Notes: generated from the sequence alone by a model not told the origin. DNA of 64,000 nucleotides from Conidiobolus incongruus B7586 (GCA_000697335.1 JNEM01011617.1:1-64000); one strand, 5' to 3'; positions 34,989 through 50,300 are shown, numbered from the stretch's first letter. Numbers and translations: made by a program.

Positions 34989-37900
34989 ATTAATAAATAA
35001 ATTTTAATTTTTGAATTTTGTCAGTATTAAAAAATTGGAATATTTCAGCAATTTATACCAAATTTATTAGACTAAACCACAAGCATTTTTCACATTCAAT
35101 ATAATAAATTGTATATGGAACTCTAGAATAAGGGGAATTAGATTTTCTCATAATACACCTTTAATAACCAATGAAATACTATACAATTTATTAATCTTAT
35201 TTATCAATTATTAAGCACTATAACTTGTTAAAAAACAAATAGAAAAAAAATCAAAATTAACATTATTATATAAATTTAATATTAAAATCGTTATATTAAT
35301 ATTTAATTTTATTTATTATATCAGTAATAAAATAACTATTCTATTAGGAAAAATTAAACTAATTTTAAAAGTTGAACCAAAATTCCCAAATATATTCATT
35401 AATGATAATTGAAGATCTCAAACACTAGTTAAGAGATATAAGTATAAATATTAATTAGGACAAATTAGAATACCAGTTACCAATCTTATCAACATATCAT
35501 TGTTTGTTGTTTATAATTTATATTCTAGTTTCAATTAAACTTTTTAATTTGTATTGGGAACCAGTGAAATATGATTTATATTAATGGGATTTTATTATTA
35601 GATAAGGTAGTGTCATCACTTTTTAATTTCAATTTTCATCTAAATTAATCTTTTATTATATTTTTTTAATATTATAATTAACCAATAATTTTTAAGATAA
35701 CTATCAACTTGTATTATTATTGATTTAATGAGTTGAAATTCGGATAAATATAACTTTAACTATTTAAAAATAAAGTGGATAATATCCCATCTATTAAAGC
35801 TCATTAGAGTGAATTCTGCTCTCAGATTGTTAGATCTTTGTTTTTATAATCAATATTAACATTATTGAAAATTTTGATCAATGAACTCCTTTACCTTATA
35901 TTATTTATATAGCTATCAAGTTTTTCATAGTCCAGAAAAATTCAAATATATTTTATATATGTTATACTCTATATAATTAAATATTAGTACTAAAAACTAC
36001 CTATATGAATTTCTTAATATTAAAATAGCTGTATCAGTTAATGGAAAAATCACTGCTGATATATTTAATAGAATATATACCATTGAACTATTTGCAATTA
36101 AAAAAAGTAATTAGTCTATATTGAACCATGAGTATATAACCGTCTAACTTATATTTTACTTCAAATTTAATAGACAACCTGAAGTTCACAATATTGTGTT
36201 GTCACGAATTCAAAAGTAATTTTCTATTTAGTTAAACAATATGGATTTATTTGAAATCAAAATATCTTTGATTAAAATAAAAATTAGGTTGATTAGTTAT
36301 TATTGTTTATACAGAATTCAATATTATATACACCCAGGTATTGGATTTATATATACAATCAGATCTAAAAATATACTAAAAAATGATGTGTAATCCGTTT
36401 AATTTTCAAAATTGCTTGAACTTAGTGTATATTGATTGTAATTATATGAGCTTTAATAAGGTAACTTAATATTTATTAGAGATAGTATGCGATAACCATA
36501 GATTAATTAAAAGAGATTCACTTTAATTTCATTCAACAAGCACAACGTAATTCAATATATCTCTCTATCAATAATTATTTGAATGGATCTCAAATTTTAT
36601 TAGCCATTATAACGGCAGTTCGTTAAATCATTTACACATTGAATATTAAAATGAAATAATAGATACAATGTATTTAAATTTAACAACACTGATTATAGTT
36701 ATGAGAAATTATTAAATACATATTCATTTTGGGTACTTAACAGAGGTTATTTTAATTCATACAAACTAATTTATATTAATGAAGTAAAATTATTAATTTA
36801 TAGAAAAAAAATTTTTTAGACTAATATCAATAATAAGTTTTTAAAATTTAATAATAATAACTGTTTCAATATGTTCTTTATCATATTTTTATATCTATAA
36901 TAATATATAAATACTATGATTCAATGACTAATTCAGATTCATTATTCACTAAATGAAATATTTTTATATATCAACCATTTGATGAACTATAAAATCCAAC
37001 AGATTTGATATTTGTTAGAATGAATATATATATATATGAAAAAGAGAAAAAAAACTTTAGTATTCTTCAAGTTAAATATTATATTTAAAATTAAATTTTG
37101 GTTTTAGTAAGATGAGAATGGAAATAGATATTTATAGTGAAAAATACTATTAAATGGATTATAAATATTGATAAATCTTAGTATTTCTAATTTTTGTTAT
37201 TATGTTTCTAATAATCCATTTGATGCTCATAATGATAAAATGAGTTCAATAACGTTCATGTTCAAATTTCACTTTATATCAATTCAATATATATTCTATA
37301 AGTACAATTATATAAGAAATTTCAAGTATTCAAATCTTATATTCAAATAAATAGGTGTCATTTGAGAATACAATTCCCAATTAATTTTATAAAATGAATA
37401 ATTATATCTAATTTTAATAATCAACAGATCAAATAGTTACCAAATTAATAAAATTTTTTGAACTTAAATTTTTACCCATATTCTACAAAGATAATAACCT
37501 AAGTATTTTCAGAAATTTTATCATTTCAAATTCCCAACTAATATTAATGTTAATGAACATTCTTTTATAGTATCAAATTTGAATGCTAACTAAATGATTT
37601 TATCATAGTTAACTATGGATTAATAGCAGCATTTCGCACCAATTGATCCAACCTGCATATATAACACTTTTGACGAGTAAGCATTTGAGTGGATAACTCA
37701 AAAGATTGGAATAATGGATAATTCTAATTTGTCTAATTATCAAGAAGAAGTAATTTTTGGGTGAAAAAATGTTTATATCCAAATTTTATAATACATATAC
37801 ATACATTATTTGATTTCAAATAATTGGAATTATATTATTAACTACTTGTTTTGGTCAATATTCTTATATTTTTATTTTATATCATTAACAATTTGAGTAG

Positions 37901-40900
37901 TTTGATAATAAAATATTTTAAACCAGATTTCTTTTTCTCTGAAACCTGATAAGTACCTTTTATATTTGTTGGGTTTCTATATGAGTTTATAATCGGAGTA
38001 ATTCTCTATATCAAATTCTTTATTGTTTACTATTATAAATTTTCTAAATTCAGTATAGTTAGATTTTAAAACAATTTAATAAACCTGTTTCTATATAGAT
38101 ATTCAATAAATTGGTATCAAACAAATCAAATTGAAAAAAATATGTTTCCGCATTAAAGAAATAAACATATTAACTTAGATCTATAAAATTATTGAAAATT
38201 TATTTTAATAAATACTATGAATTTAAATTCTTAAGCTCAATAAATGTATTATGAAAAAACTTCATTAATTTATCGAAGAATTCCCAATGACTGTTTAGGT
38301 AATTATTAACCTTCTTGTTTATGCGATTGAACAATGATAATATTATCCACAATGTAATTAATAATGAATCATTTGATATTGAAACCTTAATTGATAATAA
38401 ACACTATTAAGTGATTCATAAACATTTTCTATCTAAACAAAACATAGTGCTGATATCTAATTTATGTAATATGTATTATTATTATTATTCATTATAATTT
38501 ATATTGTCATTATATATAAACTTATATCGATATTAAATCGGAATTATGAAAACACCATAATTTTCTCATATAAAATAAATATTTACTCAATTTTTAGAAT
38601 AATTAGAAAGGTTTCGCCAATAAAATCTCTCATAAATGTTCAAATATTACGAAATATTTAATCCTGTACTTTATATGTTAATACTAATTCATTTAATGAT
38701 TTCTTTCCTTATATTTTATTATATTCTTTCATTAACAAATTTGATTACATGAAATTGATTTTACTAATACCATATTTGTTTATATTGACTATTGATTCGG
38801 CAATATTATCTACTTATCTGAAATTCGTATTGAGCACAAAATATCTTTTTTAAGAGAAACTGGTGGTGGGTGAAATTTAAAATAATATTTGAAAATTGGA
38901 GCTTGTGACAAAAAATTTTTCATAACTAGTTTTAAATTGAAAAAAAAATTGAGCGCTAGCTTATTAACTTTAACCTGGTAAAATCAATACTATTATATTT
39001 ACTGGAAAATGATTATATTTTAACTATCATTTCCCAATCCATCAAACTCGATTATAGCACCTTTTGAATATTGCATTTTTTTTAAATTTATTATATATAT
39101 ATATATATATTTTATTTTATATAAAATTTTCCACAAATATCTGTATCCAATGAGTTTCTTAATCATTACTAACTTTATACTAATAAAAATTTTCCAAGAA
39201 ATGTTTTTTTGAGTTTTGAAGGAGTAATATTAAAAAATTTTTGTATAAATAATCAGCATTTTTAATATCAATAGAATTAATTGGGTATATTGTACTTGTT
39301 TGAATATTAAATTCTACTCAAATATAATATATATATTCTTTATTTATAGATAATGACAATCACTAGTTATAATGGGTTATATAATTGTTCTTAATTTCAC
39401 AAAAAATGGATATCAAAATGATTGGACAATAATTAAGACACCTAACTATACTATCAGATACTAAATCAGAATTTTTTAAAATTCTAGCTTTAAATTGCTA
39501 TTTCCGTCAATATTTACGGTTTTTTTCAATTTTAATGTATTGAAGTTTTATATATGATTGGATTATATATTAAATTGAAAATATTGATATATTAATATAT
39601 TGATATTAGACATTGAATATTTCGATAAATATGATATAATTGGGTATATTAAGTTTTACTTTTGGAGAATTTCATTTTATGATATATTTATATAAAATAC
39701 TTTGAAAATTGACTTATTGAAATGATTTAGGATAAAAAATGCTTAAGAATTCATTGAACTTGGTTATAAAAAGATATAAAATTGGCTTTAATAAAAAAAA
39801 ATATTGGCTCTATAGAATATACAACATACTCACATTTTTAATTTTTCTAATATTTCATATTTTGATAAAATTATTTGACAATTATTTTATTTGATTAACA
39901 AATATTATCATATCATCATACTTTAGAGAGTTTAATAATTTAATGTATATTTAATGAATATCACTGTAAAAATATTTCATAAATATATCAATGATTCAAT
40001 ATGATTAATTCTCCAACCCGATATATTATAAGAGGATTATCAATATGTTAAATTATTTTACACATTTTATGGATCATTTTAAAATTTCAGAATATTTTTC
40101 CAAATCAAATGCTTTTAAAATGATTAAACTACATAATCTAACTAGTCCTAAATTAAAAGCCAAAATCCATAGTTTATTTGGCATGATAAATTTATCAATT
40201 ATTATTATAGATTTCAATATTGACAACTTAAGTGTAGCTATTTAATAATACCTTTAAAACCTAACCAACCTCAACCAAACAAGATATTTTGTAGACTAAT
40301 ACTAATAATAAATGAATTGACTCACCAGTTTGCGAAATAGTTTTATTGATTTGGATATAGTTTGATCGGTTTAACACTTGGTGTGAATAATTACTAAAAA
40401 GAGTGATTGAATATATTTTTTATAGCTTTTAAGTGCAGCATTTTGGATTCTTAAACATTTTACAAAAGTTCCCAAGTAATTTCGGCATAAATATTTCTTG
40501 GAAAAAAATAATTATTCTTTGTTAATATATAACTAATAATTGACAAATATTAAATATATTCTGTCTAATAGTTCAATAGGAATAATATACGAATATACAT
40601 TGTAAATTTTGAAATATATATATTGTCAACAAAATATTAATGTAGAGAATAGTTTGTAAATATAGAGGAATTTAAAAGCTGAGTAACACAATATCTTAAA
40701 ACAGATAAAAACAGTGTAAATATTTAACAATGAAATAAAATTCTTAAAACTTCATAAGATAGTACTTAAGTTTATTAACTGTGAAGTTCCAAAATTTATA
40801 TCCATTTCAAATCCATTACTATTTCTCTAAAATATTTTATGCAACAAGATGATATTTCAAATTATAGTATACGGGTTAATTGTTTTAAATTTGTATATAT

Positions 40901-41191
40901 TATCAAATATTAAATATATAAGATGATATTAATAGTAAACTCTATCATACTTATTAGAATGGCGATAATGTTATTTATATTAAATGAATATATCCATTAT
41001 TAATTATATCCCCTAAATTTTCTCAACTTATCTGTATGAAAATTAATTGATTTCTCCATTATCAATCTTTGATAATATAACTCAAATTGATATTAAGGAT
41101 ATTATTAACAAAGGAAAATTGAAAGATTTTTGTAATTAACATTATTTAAATATAATAATATTAAATAATATGAAAATAATTTATTAAAATC
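34989..41191. other. Long AT-rich stretch without recognised genes
   Basis: About 6.2 kb. Short open frames at 37168-37350 and 40045-40245 have neither recognisable motifs nor coding-like composition. A (TA)n run lies near 39093-39110. Nothing else supported. Confidence 0.5.
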
Positions 41192-42201
41192 TTAAGGATT
41201 TAATTTGTAACCAGATTCGGAATCATTTCTAGATGATAATTCAATATGATTTTTTTCAGTACGGCGAGCACCTAATAAACAGTTATCAATCTGATTTGGA
41301 GTTATTTATTTTCAATATTACCATAATTCCAGCATGAAACTTTTCCTTTAGCTGATTTGAAAGCAGTCCAAACTGCAGGATCCAGAGTAAATGCAATTAA
41401 GGTCAAAACACCCGCAAGGCCTGTTGTCACGGCCATAACTGTAGTGAGCCAGTGGACATATTTGCCAAAACCAACAAGTAAGGTAAAAAAAGCTTCAAAA
41501 GGTAGGGTAATAACAGTTGATAAAGGGTATAAGAATGATCTTTCAGCCATCTTCCTCTTTTGCTGTTTAAACTTTTTTTGATCTTCTTCACTGCTGATTT
41601 GGTAATTTGCATATGAATTAATCCAACGATTGAGGCTTTTATGACCGATGTAGGAGACGATAATCGAAACAATCACTGTAAAAAGATCTAGAAATCCAGC
41701 AAAAGCGTGGAATATTTGATTGGTAATTGGGTTATCTGCACCTGGGTTACATCCAACTTTTTGCTTGGTTCCAGTCATAGCACCTAAGAGATAATAACCA
41801 ATCAAAATTGGAGCAATTCCAAAAAACATTGCCAGCCAAACGGTTAACTCAAATCTCCAATTGGATTTTTTCAATTGTACAACTCCTCGATAAAAATGAT
41901 AGTTAATAGCCAGGTTGGTAAAGCAATAAAAAGTTCTTGCAAAGAGTCGGAAGGCAATGAGTCCTTGGCAGTATGTTGTACTGAGAAATTGAAGTTTTCC
42001 AAATGATAAATATTCTCCTACATGATTGGTCATGTCGGCAAGTGCAATAGCAGCAATAAGGCGGATGGTCATACGATTTACTAGTTTTAAATCAATACAT
42101 CCAAGAATAATAATTGCTGCAAGCACACAACTAGCTGAAGCTAACCCTATAGGGTGAAAAATTTTACCAAGTATAGGAGTCCAATTTGTACCAGAAATCA
42201 T
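41192..42201 (-). CDS. Class A-like seven-transmembrane receptor, two exons
   Basis: Exon 1 is 42201-41322, the 50-bp intron 41321-41272 (GTAATA...TTAG), exon 2 41271-41192; the product is 319 residues. Read without splicing, the frame stops at 41302 inside the intron. Cys78 and Cys151 fit the TM3-ECL2 disulfide. ALAD in TM2, YHFYR after TM3 (a variant of the HLYR of its relatives), AERSFLYPLSTVITLP in TM6 and DPAVW after TM7 are all present. The segment before the intron is unusual (KVSCWNYG) and adds a juxtamembrane Cys that could be lipid-modified, which is inference. The tail carries HIELSSRNDSESG. ECL2 GCNPGADN groups it with the 33981 gene. Confidence 0.9.
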
Positions 42202-42240
42202 ATTTCATTAAGATGATTAATAATTGCTTAATGAATTAGT

Positions 42241-42249
42241 TTATATATA
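42241..42249 (-). promoter_or_regulatory. TATA box of the 42201 receptor
   Basis: TATATATAA on the minus strand, 40-48 bp upstream of the ATG. The local sequence is AT-rich, so support is mainly the spacing. Confidence 0.35.
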
Positions 42250-44127
42250 TTTTATATTATAAGTTTAACTGATCTAGAATTTATTATAAAAGATTTTATA
42301 ATTTATTACTAAATTTGTTTCACATTTAATTTTGTGATAAGTTTTTTTAGAATAATTTGGAATAATTAATTCAAATAATAATCCAAAATTTAGTGGATTC
42401 AAAGTGACATGAAATTTTCAATTTTTAATTTAATAAATATTAGAGATAATTGATATTACTAATTTGGTATATTATTATTTGCATTTTTTTATTAAAATTA
42501 ACTATCAAAAATTATAAATAATTATAAAGTACCTAATTTTGTTATATGTTTTAATAAATATTACTGTGAAATTGTGAGCAGAAAATAAGCTCACAATCTG
42601 AAACTTTAAATTATATTCTACCATAGTAAGTTATTTTTGATTTATGCCTTTTTCATGTTTTTGTAAATACTGATTTTTTTTACATTTATTATTTATTTTA
42701 ATTTGAGATTTTAATATATATATATGTATTTGAAAAGTTTATAAATTGCAATTTCTGAGTTATTGATAAATATGGTGTTTAGAATATTGAGGATTCAATA
42801 CAAACATAATCTCTTTAATATTTATCTAATCTTGTTAAATTTTATTTATATTTGAATCCAGTTTATAAAATAATCTAGTTTGTCATTAAAACTACAAGCA
42901 TCATATATTAATAATTAAAAACTTAATCCAAATAACCATATGAACCATTATTGTTTTTCTCAATTTTATTTGTTATTGTTGTAAATATTCTTTATTTCCA
43001 CATTACCGTAATAAACAATTTATCACTCGTATAAACAATCAAATAAATAATCAAACTATTAATTATATATTTATATTATAAGTCCTTGGATCCAGTCAAT
43101 TCAAGTTTTAAAAAATATTTTTTATTTCAATATATTTTAAAATAATTAATTTATATTTCCACTGAATTAAGATTTATTGAGATATTCAGGGTATTTATTA
43201 CTTTCATTCACACATATAACTGAATTTTCATAGCATATAACAAAAGTATTATTTCCATATAAAATTATGCCTTTCTTCAATTTTAAAGTAAATAACTTGG
43301 ATATTTGTAAATATTTTCAAATGAATAACATATATGTATATATTGAAACCTTTGAATTAAATTATATTAATTTGTATCAAATTTATAATCTAATATCACT
43401 AAACAATAATTAGAATCGATTTCTTAAATTTTATAAAATTTTAATTTATCAATTCAATACGATAATATTGAATTATTTTTAATCTTGAAATATCATATTT
43501 TAAACAATATTCATTATTTTGCTCATCCTTAATTATATTATATAACATCTCGTTTCCAATATGAATATCCAATCACATAATAACAAATTCATGATGTCAA
43601 TGATCTCAATAATCCTAATTGAATTTTTAGTCCTCGCAAAGTAGAATTGTAAATAAAATTATTATGTAATATGAATATAAATATTATATTCTTTTTTGAT
43701 AAGTATTAAAAAAAGAAAAAATTATTTTACTAAAAGAGTTGGTTAAGTACACTAAAATTATAGTATATATTTTATTTTAATACCTAAATATAATATAGAA
43801 TTATGTAATTAAAATTATATAAAATACTCTAAAATATTTATATATATTATAAAGATTATTTTATATGATATTATATTGTTTTTTAATATACTTCTCACAT
43901 ATAATATGAATTTAAGAAATATTATCAAATTTAGTTGAGTTTTTTATGGATTAAAATATTTATTTTTCTTTCGAAATTATCTTTTACAGTTAATACCGAT
44001 TTATAAAATATATTATATTTATATAAATCTAATCAACTTTATAGAATAAAGCTGCTGTAATTGCATATTGCATTAATCTTTAATATTAAATATTATATCT
44101 CTTATATTTTATTGATATAATATTATA
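42250..44127. other. AT-rich intergenic stretch
   Basis: Nothing recognised. Confidence 0.55.
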
Positions 44128-44505
44128 TTAGTTTTTATAATATATTTTGTGTATAGATATTGTCGAGAATCGGGATGTCTGCTCGCCACTCAACTTTAAC
44201 CATTCGTCCTTATACAGAACATAATCCACACACAAATATTTTACACAATCCTTGTAAAATGCGAAATCCCTGTCAACTACAAATGGTGTTTTAACACATT
44301 GTTCAATGATTGAGAGCACTATAAAATCATCACTGAGCACATATTTGCTCGGCAATCATCTCGATCAGGGCGATGCCCTACATCTTGATACCTTAATAAC
44401 ATCCCTTTATAGTATCTTGTTAGCCACTTTTGGCCCACTTTATCGAACTTACTTGATCCTTATCTCTGGGATCCTTTCTAGAAGACCCGCAATATATTGA
44501 AATTT
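44128..44505 (-). other. GC-richer patch, probable fragment of an unrecognised gene
   Basis: A 380-bp patch with coding-like composition in AT-rich surroundings. On the minus strand one frame is open for 75 codons from 44355 (residues such as CVKTPFVVDRDFAFYKDCVKYL and LYKDEWLKLSG). Just upstream, other frames give short plausible peptides interrupted by stops, as in a decayed exon. The style (aliphatic, Trp/Tyr-rich, CVKYL) is loosely reminiscent of fungal F-box family proteins, but no F-box is visible and I do not claim one. A plus-strand frame of 64 codons overlaps and looks less protein-like. Confidence 0.35.
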
Positions 44506-45318
44506 CATTTCTTATACATTAATAATACTGATTATATCTACTGTATATAGAGTCTCTATTTTCAATTATCTTGATATTATAGAAAAATAATAAAATTCAT
44601 TCATTTTGATATTGAATATATTAAGTGAAAAAAAATATTATATGCAATACATAAATATAAAATAACAAAACAATAAAGAAATAAAATAGTTAATCGAGTT
44701 TTATATTAATGTATTTCATTTTAAACACTAAAATTCCTTTTACATCAATACCATTATTATTATTCCGTAAAATGTAAATTATGTTAATTAGAATGGATTA
44801 AACTATTAGAAAATTATTTAAGTTATATCTTTATAATATAAATAAATTTTAAGATATATTAAATATATAATATTATACAACATACACCTAATTTAGATTT
44901 CAATTAAATATAAATAATTATAAATATTTTCCAAAATATTAATTTAAAGTAACTATGTAAATCATTATTCAGCAGCTGTGTTATTTATGAAGTTGAGCAA
45001 TTTATTAAAATTTAACTCTTAGTAAAATACCGAAAATAATTATATAATTAGAACCGATTTGGAATCAAACCATCAAATAGATTAACTAAACAGATATATG
45101 TAAAGTTACATTATTAATTAATATTTGGAATCAAAAAATTAAATTTGTAAGCTATTTATTATATAATTGACACAAAGCTCAAAATATGAAATTTGTTTAT
45201 CTTGTGCCTGGGTATCTTATTCATTTAAATCTTTTAATCCAATACTATTAAGATATTTGTCTTGGTCAATGCATATTTTAATTTAAGCATAATGAAAAAT
45301 TAATCAATTACCACTTAC
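44506..45318. other. AT-rich intergenic stretch
   Basis: Nothing recognised. Confidence 0.55.
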
Positions 45319-46156
45319 CCAATTATGTGAATTTATCAATTTAATTTGACAACCAAGTAAAAAGATGAATAAAAATGCAATTACAATAAAAATACCATAC
45401 AGATCGTCAGAAATAGCAACAATAACTAAAACGCTTTCAACAATTCACCTTCAGCAGTAATATTTAATAAAAAAGCACTCAATAGGAGTATGACAATAGT
45501 TGATTGAGATAAAATTATCACTTCCAATCTATATTTTTTTACATTGATCATCATTATCAGATTGGGAAGATTTTTTATATGAATAAGAATCTGGCAAGTT
45601 ATTAAGATTTTTTCTGCAAAGGATAGAGATATTAATACAATCTTTAATTGCCAGTAAAGCAGTTATATCTAAAATTGATTGGGATATACTGCTGTATGTC
45701 TTATTATTAGAACCAGCTTCACAAGATAATTTCAATTTATCATTGAAAACTCCTAAAAAATGAAAAATACCATCAGTGATATTCTCAGTTATTTTTTCAA
45801 TCAAAAACAGATTTCAAATTTGAAAGTGGGATTTTTGAGCTGTAAAACAACTCAATAAAGTTGATAATTAATTATTAAATTTTTAAAAAAAAATTAATTT
45901 GGAAAATGAGTGAAACAGAGCCAGAAGTTTATAATAGAGGATATCAGCAAGGTTTTTGGTTCTAATTGCCATGTACTCAGATATATTTTTTGTTAAAGAA
46001 ACGAAAGAAAATGGCAGTAATCAATCTGATAGTCGTTCGGTTAACAAACCTCAAATTGATACACACAAGTGCAACTAAAACACCTAGGATAAGTCATGGA
46101 AAAGCGAGGCATACTGGACGGGAGGTCTTCCCAATAATTACAGTGTTCTTTGGATT
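45319..46156 (-). pseudogene. 7TM receptor pseudogene
   Basis: From 46156 the sequence reads NTVIIGK, then a stop in TM1, then VNRTTIRLITAI of the TM1-TM2 loop; no start codon is left. The TM2-TM4 region is mostly lost or shortened. An open stretch at 45804-45529 contains the ECL2 and TM5 region (LSCEAGSNN, QSILDITALLAI). A TM6-like STIVILLLSAFLL follows near 45480, and a TM7-like GIFIVIAFLF with a putative donor GTAAGT at 45318. The DPAxW motif is gone. Several frame changes separate these parts. It keeps exon 1 order and the intron position of the family; I cannot assign it safely to a subfamily. Confidence 0.82.
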
Positions 46157-46165
46157 TTAAAAAAT

Positions 46166-47867
46166 TTTATCATTTTTAATTAAAATCTTCATCAGTAATT
46201 TTACACTAGCTAAATTATACAATGCACAATAAATTATTAATCCAATCAAAATTTTTAGTTCATAAATAATCCCATGGTTTATTTGGATATTTATTAATTA
46301 TAAAATCTTAAATTCCAAAAATATATATTATCTTCTATATTCTGTCACTATAATTATTTATTTTTTGATATTTTTATTAATATTATGAAAAACTTTATTC
46401 ATTAATACTTATATATTTTCATGTATCAAAATATGGTTAAAAATCTTTTAAAAATATCAATTATTTTTAAAATGTGTGAAAAGTTTACAGATAAAGAATA
46501 AATTCCTCTATAAGCTATATTATCATTATAAATATTTATAATGATAGTTAAAAAGATTAAATAACTTATGTCCGATATAAGTATTTGACATAAATCTAAT
46601 ATAAAATTTGGTATTAAATCACTAACTATATTCATATCAATTATCTTTAGAAAAAATAATCCAAGTTGCAATTTTTTGCACAAATATTACCTATTTTAGA
46701 AGTGATAGAAATTCTACGATATAGATTAAATCAAAATGATTAGATACATTGATATGTAACAAAATAGTATCGAGTATTCAATTTTTATATTTCTAAATTA
46801 TATTATTCAATTATTATTTACCTTTCTCACATCTAATTTTTAACATTAATCATTCAATTCCAGATTAAATTCAACGCATTAATTCACAATTTAATATATT
46901 TCTAATATATAATTGTAATAAAATAACTTTTAATATGTACAGAAAATTCAATGAATTTGCATATTACTTATTACATAAAGGGATAATAATAATACTTATC
47001 ATTAAATCTAACATTAACAAATTCAATTCTTAAAACCGTAATTGAATGTATTTTTTTGATTGGGCAAAGAATTCATTTTGTATATTTAATATTGTTATAT
47101 ATTTTTATTGTTGTGTTTTATAAGATTTGTAAAGATGGCTGTTAGAAAAGTGCTTGTAATACCATTTGGTAAATTATTTATCAGTAACCTCGTTTAAGTT
47201 GTTGATTGAGTGAATGATATCCTTTAATTATGGACTGACAAACAGTATTGGCTTAACTATCTAATCGAAACGTACGAGTATTTTCAAAGTACAGCATTTA
47301 TCACTATCAATTTTATAATTAATTTACTTTTATCCAAGACTCTCTATATAGAGAAAACTCCTAATGGGAATGAAAATTAGTTATGTTTATTGCAAAAATT
47401 GGTGATATAGAATAGATTTGATATGATCAAAAACCGATCTTTTTATATTTATTGTATGTTTATTCTATGCCATTTTATAATATACTATAATATATTAATA
47501 GTGTGTGGAATTGGTGTTGGATAAAAATAAATATTTAGTGTAAAATGCTTTTCAAAATAGTAACTATATAAAGGCCTCATTATTAATATTACAAATGAAC
47601 CAATAAATACTATCATTGATAATTTTCGAATTATTACAATTCAAATATATATTGAGATTGAAAAATACACTAATATTAAATTTTCTTTCTAAAGAATTAA
47701 AAGATAAATCAAATAAATATCACTTAAATAGTTTATATTCTCCACTTTTTACAAAAACTGATCTATATATTATAGTTAGTCACTTAACTGCTTTACATAG
47801 TTTTTTTTTAAATTCTTCTTCAATTTTACATTCTTAATTTTTAAATACCAAGTTAAACTCTTATCTA
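46166..47867. other. AT-rich intergenic stretch
   Basis: No supported gene. A TATA-like TATAAAGG lies near 47568, but no ATG-started frame of useful length follows. Confidence 0.5.
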
Positions 47868-49107
47868 TTACCATAGAATCAAAAAAAAATGGGAAATTTT
47901 TTAATTTCTGATATCTCAAACTTATTATTAATTGTAAAATAAAATATATATATATATAATATTTTTTTGTTTAAAAAATTAACTTTTTAAAATTAGTTGT
48001 TTAATTTAATTATGCTTAAACTAAATAATGATCATCAAAAGTCATTTATTTTAGTATTAATAAAACTTAACCATATACCCTCTGAAATTATTTAAAATTT
48101 ATAAACAACTTTTGGTAATAAAAAATTATCTAAATCAACAACTTATTGTTAGGTGAATTATTTTAAGATTAAGAAAAAAATGATATAATACCTAATAAAA
48201 TTTTTAAAAAAATTAATTTTAATTATTACTCTTTTAACTATTAATAAAGTGAAAAATTAAATTGAAAAATACTTTTTAATTTATATAAAGAATTATTAAG
48301 ACCATTAAATATTAATTACACAAGTATTTTACTTATATTAAGGTTTAAATTTAATTAATTAAAATATAAAATAGGTATATTATAATTTATCTAAAACTTA
48401 AGATAAAGTTAAAATAATTATTATTAAATAATATTTATTAAGGTTTAATTAAAAACTAAAGTTATTATAATAAGTTATTATAATTGATGAACTTTAAATC
48501 CTTTTATATAATCTTTTATTAAAATATAAATCAATTTTTTTTATAAATTCCTTTAAATAAATACTTTAATAAGTGAATATTAATTATTATAATTAATTAT
48601 AATGGAATATTCTATTTTGATTTAATTTTTAAAAGAAAATCAATTAATAGTAAACTTTATATTGTTTTTTTAAATAAAACTAATTTTAAATAACATTTTT
48701 AATATAATTTAAAAAACATATTATTTTATATAATAATTATAAAATATATAATATTAAAGCTATAAAAAGCTTTCTAATTATTTTTAATTAGAAAAAAATA
48801 CTATATTTAATATTTTCTTTAGATTATAACTTATGTGATAAAAATTGTTTTAAATAATTAAAAAACTAGCTTATAGGAAAAAAATTTCTGTAGGAAAATT
48901 TAATTAGTTTGTGAAATATCAAATTTTAGTTTTTAATAAAAAGATATATTTTTTAAGGCCTAAAACTTTGCTAAAAGTATGGCAAAAAGTTATTAGAAAT
49001 CAAAAAAATTACTAATTTTATATTATATATTTATTTTTATATTTTATATATTAAAATGATTATTTTTTCAATCATAAAAAATTCCTATTATTTAAATTAC
49101 CAAGTAA
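47868..49107 (+). mobile_element. Mariner-like element (copy 3), decayed
   Basis: A 1240-bp copy ending TTACC and AGTAA, with TA on each side (47866-47867, 49108-49109). It is collinear with copy 1 over its whole length: a start region with ATGCTTAAACTAAATAATG, helix-turn-helix relic, D-rich core and C-terminal region. It is much more AT-rich and has many more stops and indels than copy 1, so it is older. At the third catalytic position an aspartate is still readable (LCDKNCF), unlike copies 1 and 2. No function is possible. Confidence 0.9.
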
Positions 49108-49109
49108 TA

Positions 49110-50298
49110 ATATCTATTATATATCAAATTCTTTAACTTACCAAAATAATCATAGTTATAAAAGCTGATAACTATCAAGTATAGTATGAAAAATAATAAA
49201 CATAAATTCTTATTAATCAGAGTTTTGTTAATTTTAACTATGTATATATGGAAATTATTTTATGTGATAAACATACTTGGAATTTTAAGTTTTTCTTTAA
49301 ATTATTAACATTAGATATTTAAATACAAAATTTGTACTTTGTTGTTTTAATCAATTTTTTATTTATAATTATTGACAGTTTATAAGATTAAAATCTCTAT
49401 CTAAAAATTACATTTGTTTTTTAAAATAGTTTTTTTCTTTCATATTGGAAATAAAAGTTTGCATTTTTAACAATTGGAGATAGTATTCCTTAGAAATGGA
49501 TCATATTTTGAGACCTATGATTCGTTAATTAAAACTAATTTTTCATTAAAAAAATTGAAAATAATAATAATTTATCTTGGATATATTTTACTTATTTTTA
49601 AAACTTTATGTTAGATTTATATATACTTATACTCCTTATATTCTGTTTAAATTGAATGTATTTCTTAATAAAAACATATCGCCAAAATTCATCTTAAAAA
49701 TAACAGATTTAATTGCTTCATTGAAATTTATTCGTGATATTTGAGTTATTTCCTAGTATTATTTAAATTTCTTAAGTAGATAATATATTTTATATTACTG
49801 ATATGTGCAAAATTTTTTATACAGATTCTCCATCGTTAAACTAATTAACTATTTTTAATTTTTTTCCAAAATCATTATACTGTGATAATTATTAAGTTCT
49901 ATCAATGGTTAAAAATATCTTTAATAAATTTTTTATTCTTCATTTTAGTTAAAAAATATTGCGTATTTTTAGTTTTATCTATTATCAAGCAATTTTAATA
50001 CATACAATTAAAGTATATTATTTGTTATATTCTATCAATCGGTTTATCATCACTTAATATAATTCAAAAGCAACATTAAGAATAGCTATTACTCTTATAA
50101 TGCTATTAATTTTGATATAGAAATTAATTTTTAATTAAGTTCTGTAGTATATTATCATAAATATAAATTTATATAATAAAATAAATTATACAAATACTGT
50201 TTAGATTAAAAATATATCTTTAACATCAAAACTCTATCATTCTTGCATTAGCAACTTGGTTTTCGAAATATATATATATAAATTATAAAAAGGAAAAA
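49110..50298. other. AT-rich stretch between two mariner copies
   Basis: Nothing recognised. Confidence 0.55.
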
Positions 50299-50300
50299 TA

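Noticed and set aside
40045-40245. 66-codon plus-strand frame after a TATA-like motif
   Set aside because: No recognisable motif, AT-rich like its flanks; the TATA motif is uninformative in such sequence.
47616-47837. 73-codon frame upstream of mariner copy 3
   Set aside because: It has no ATG start (begins at TTG), and its content is low-complexity.
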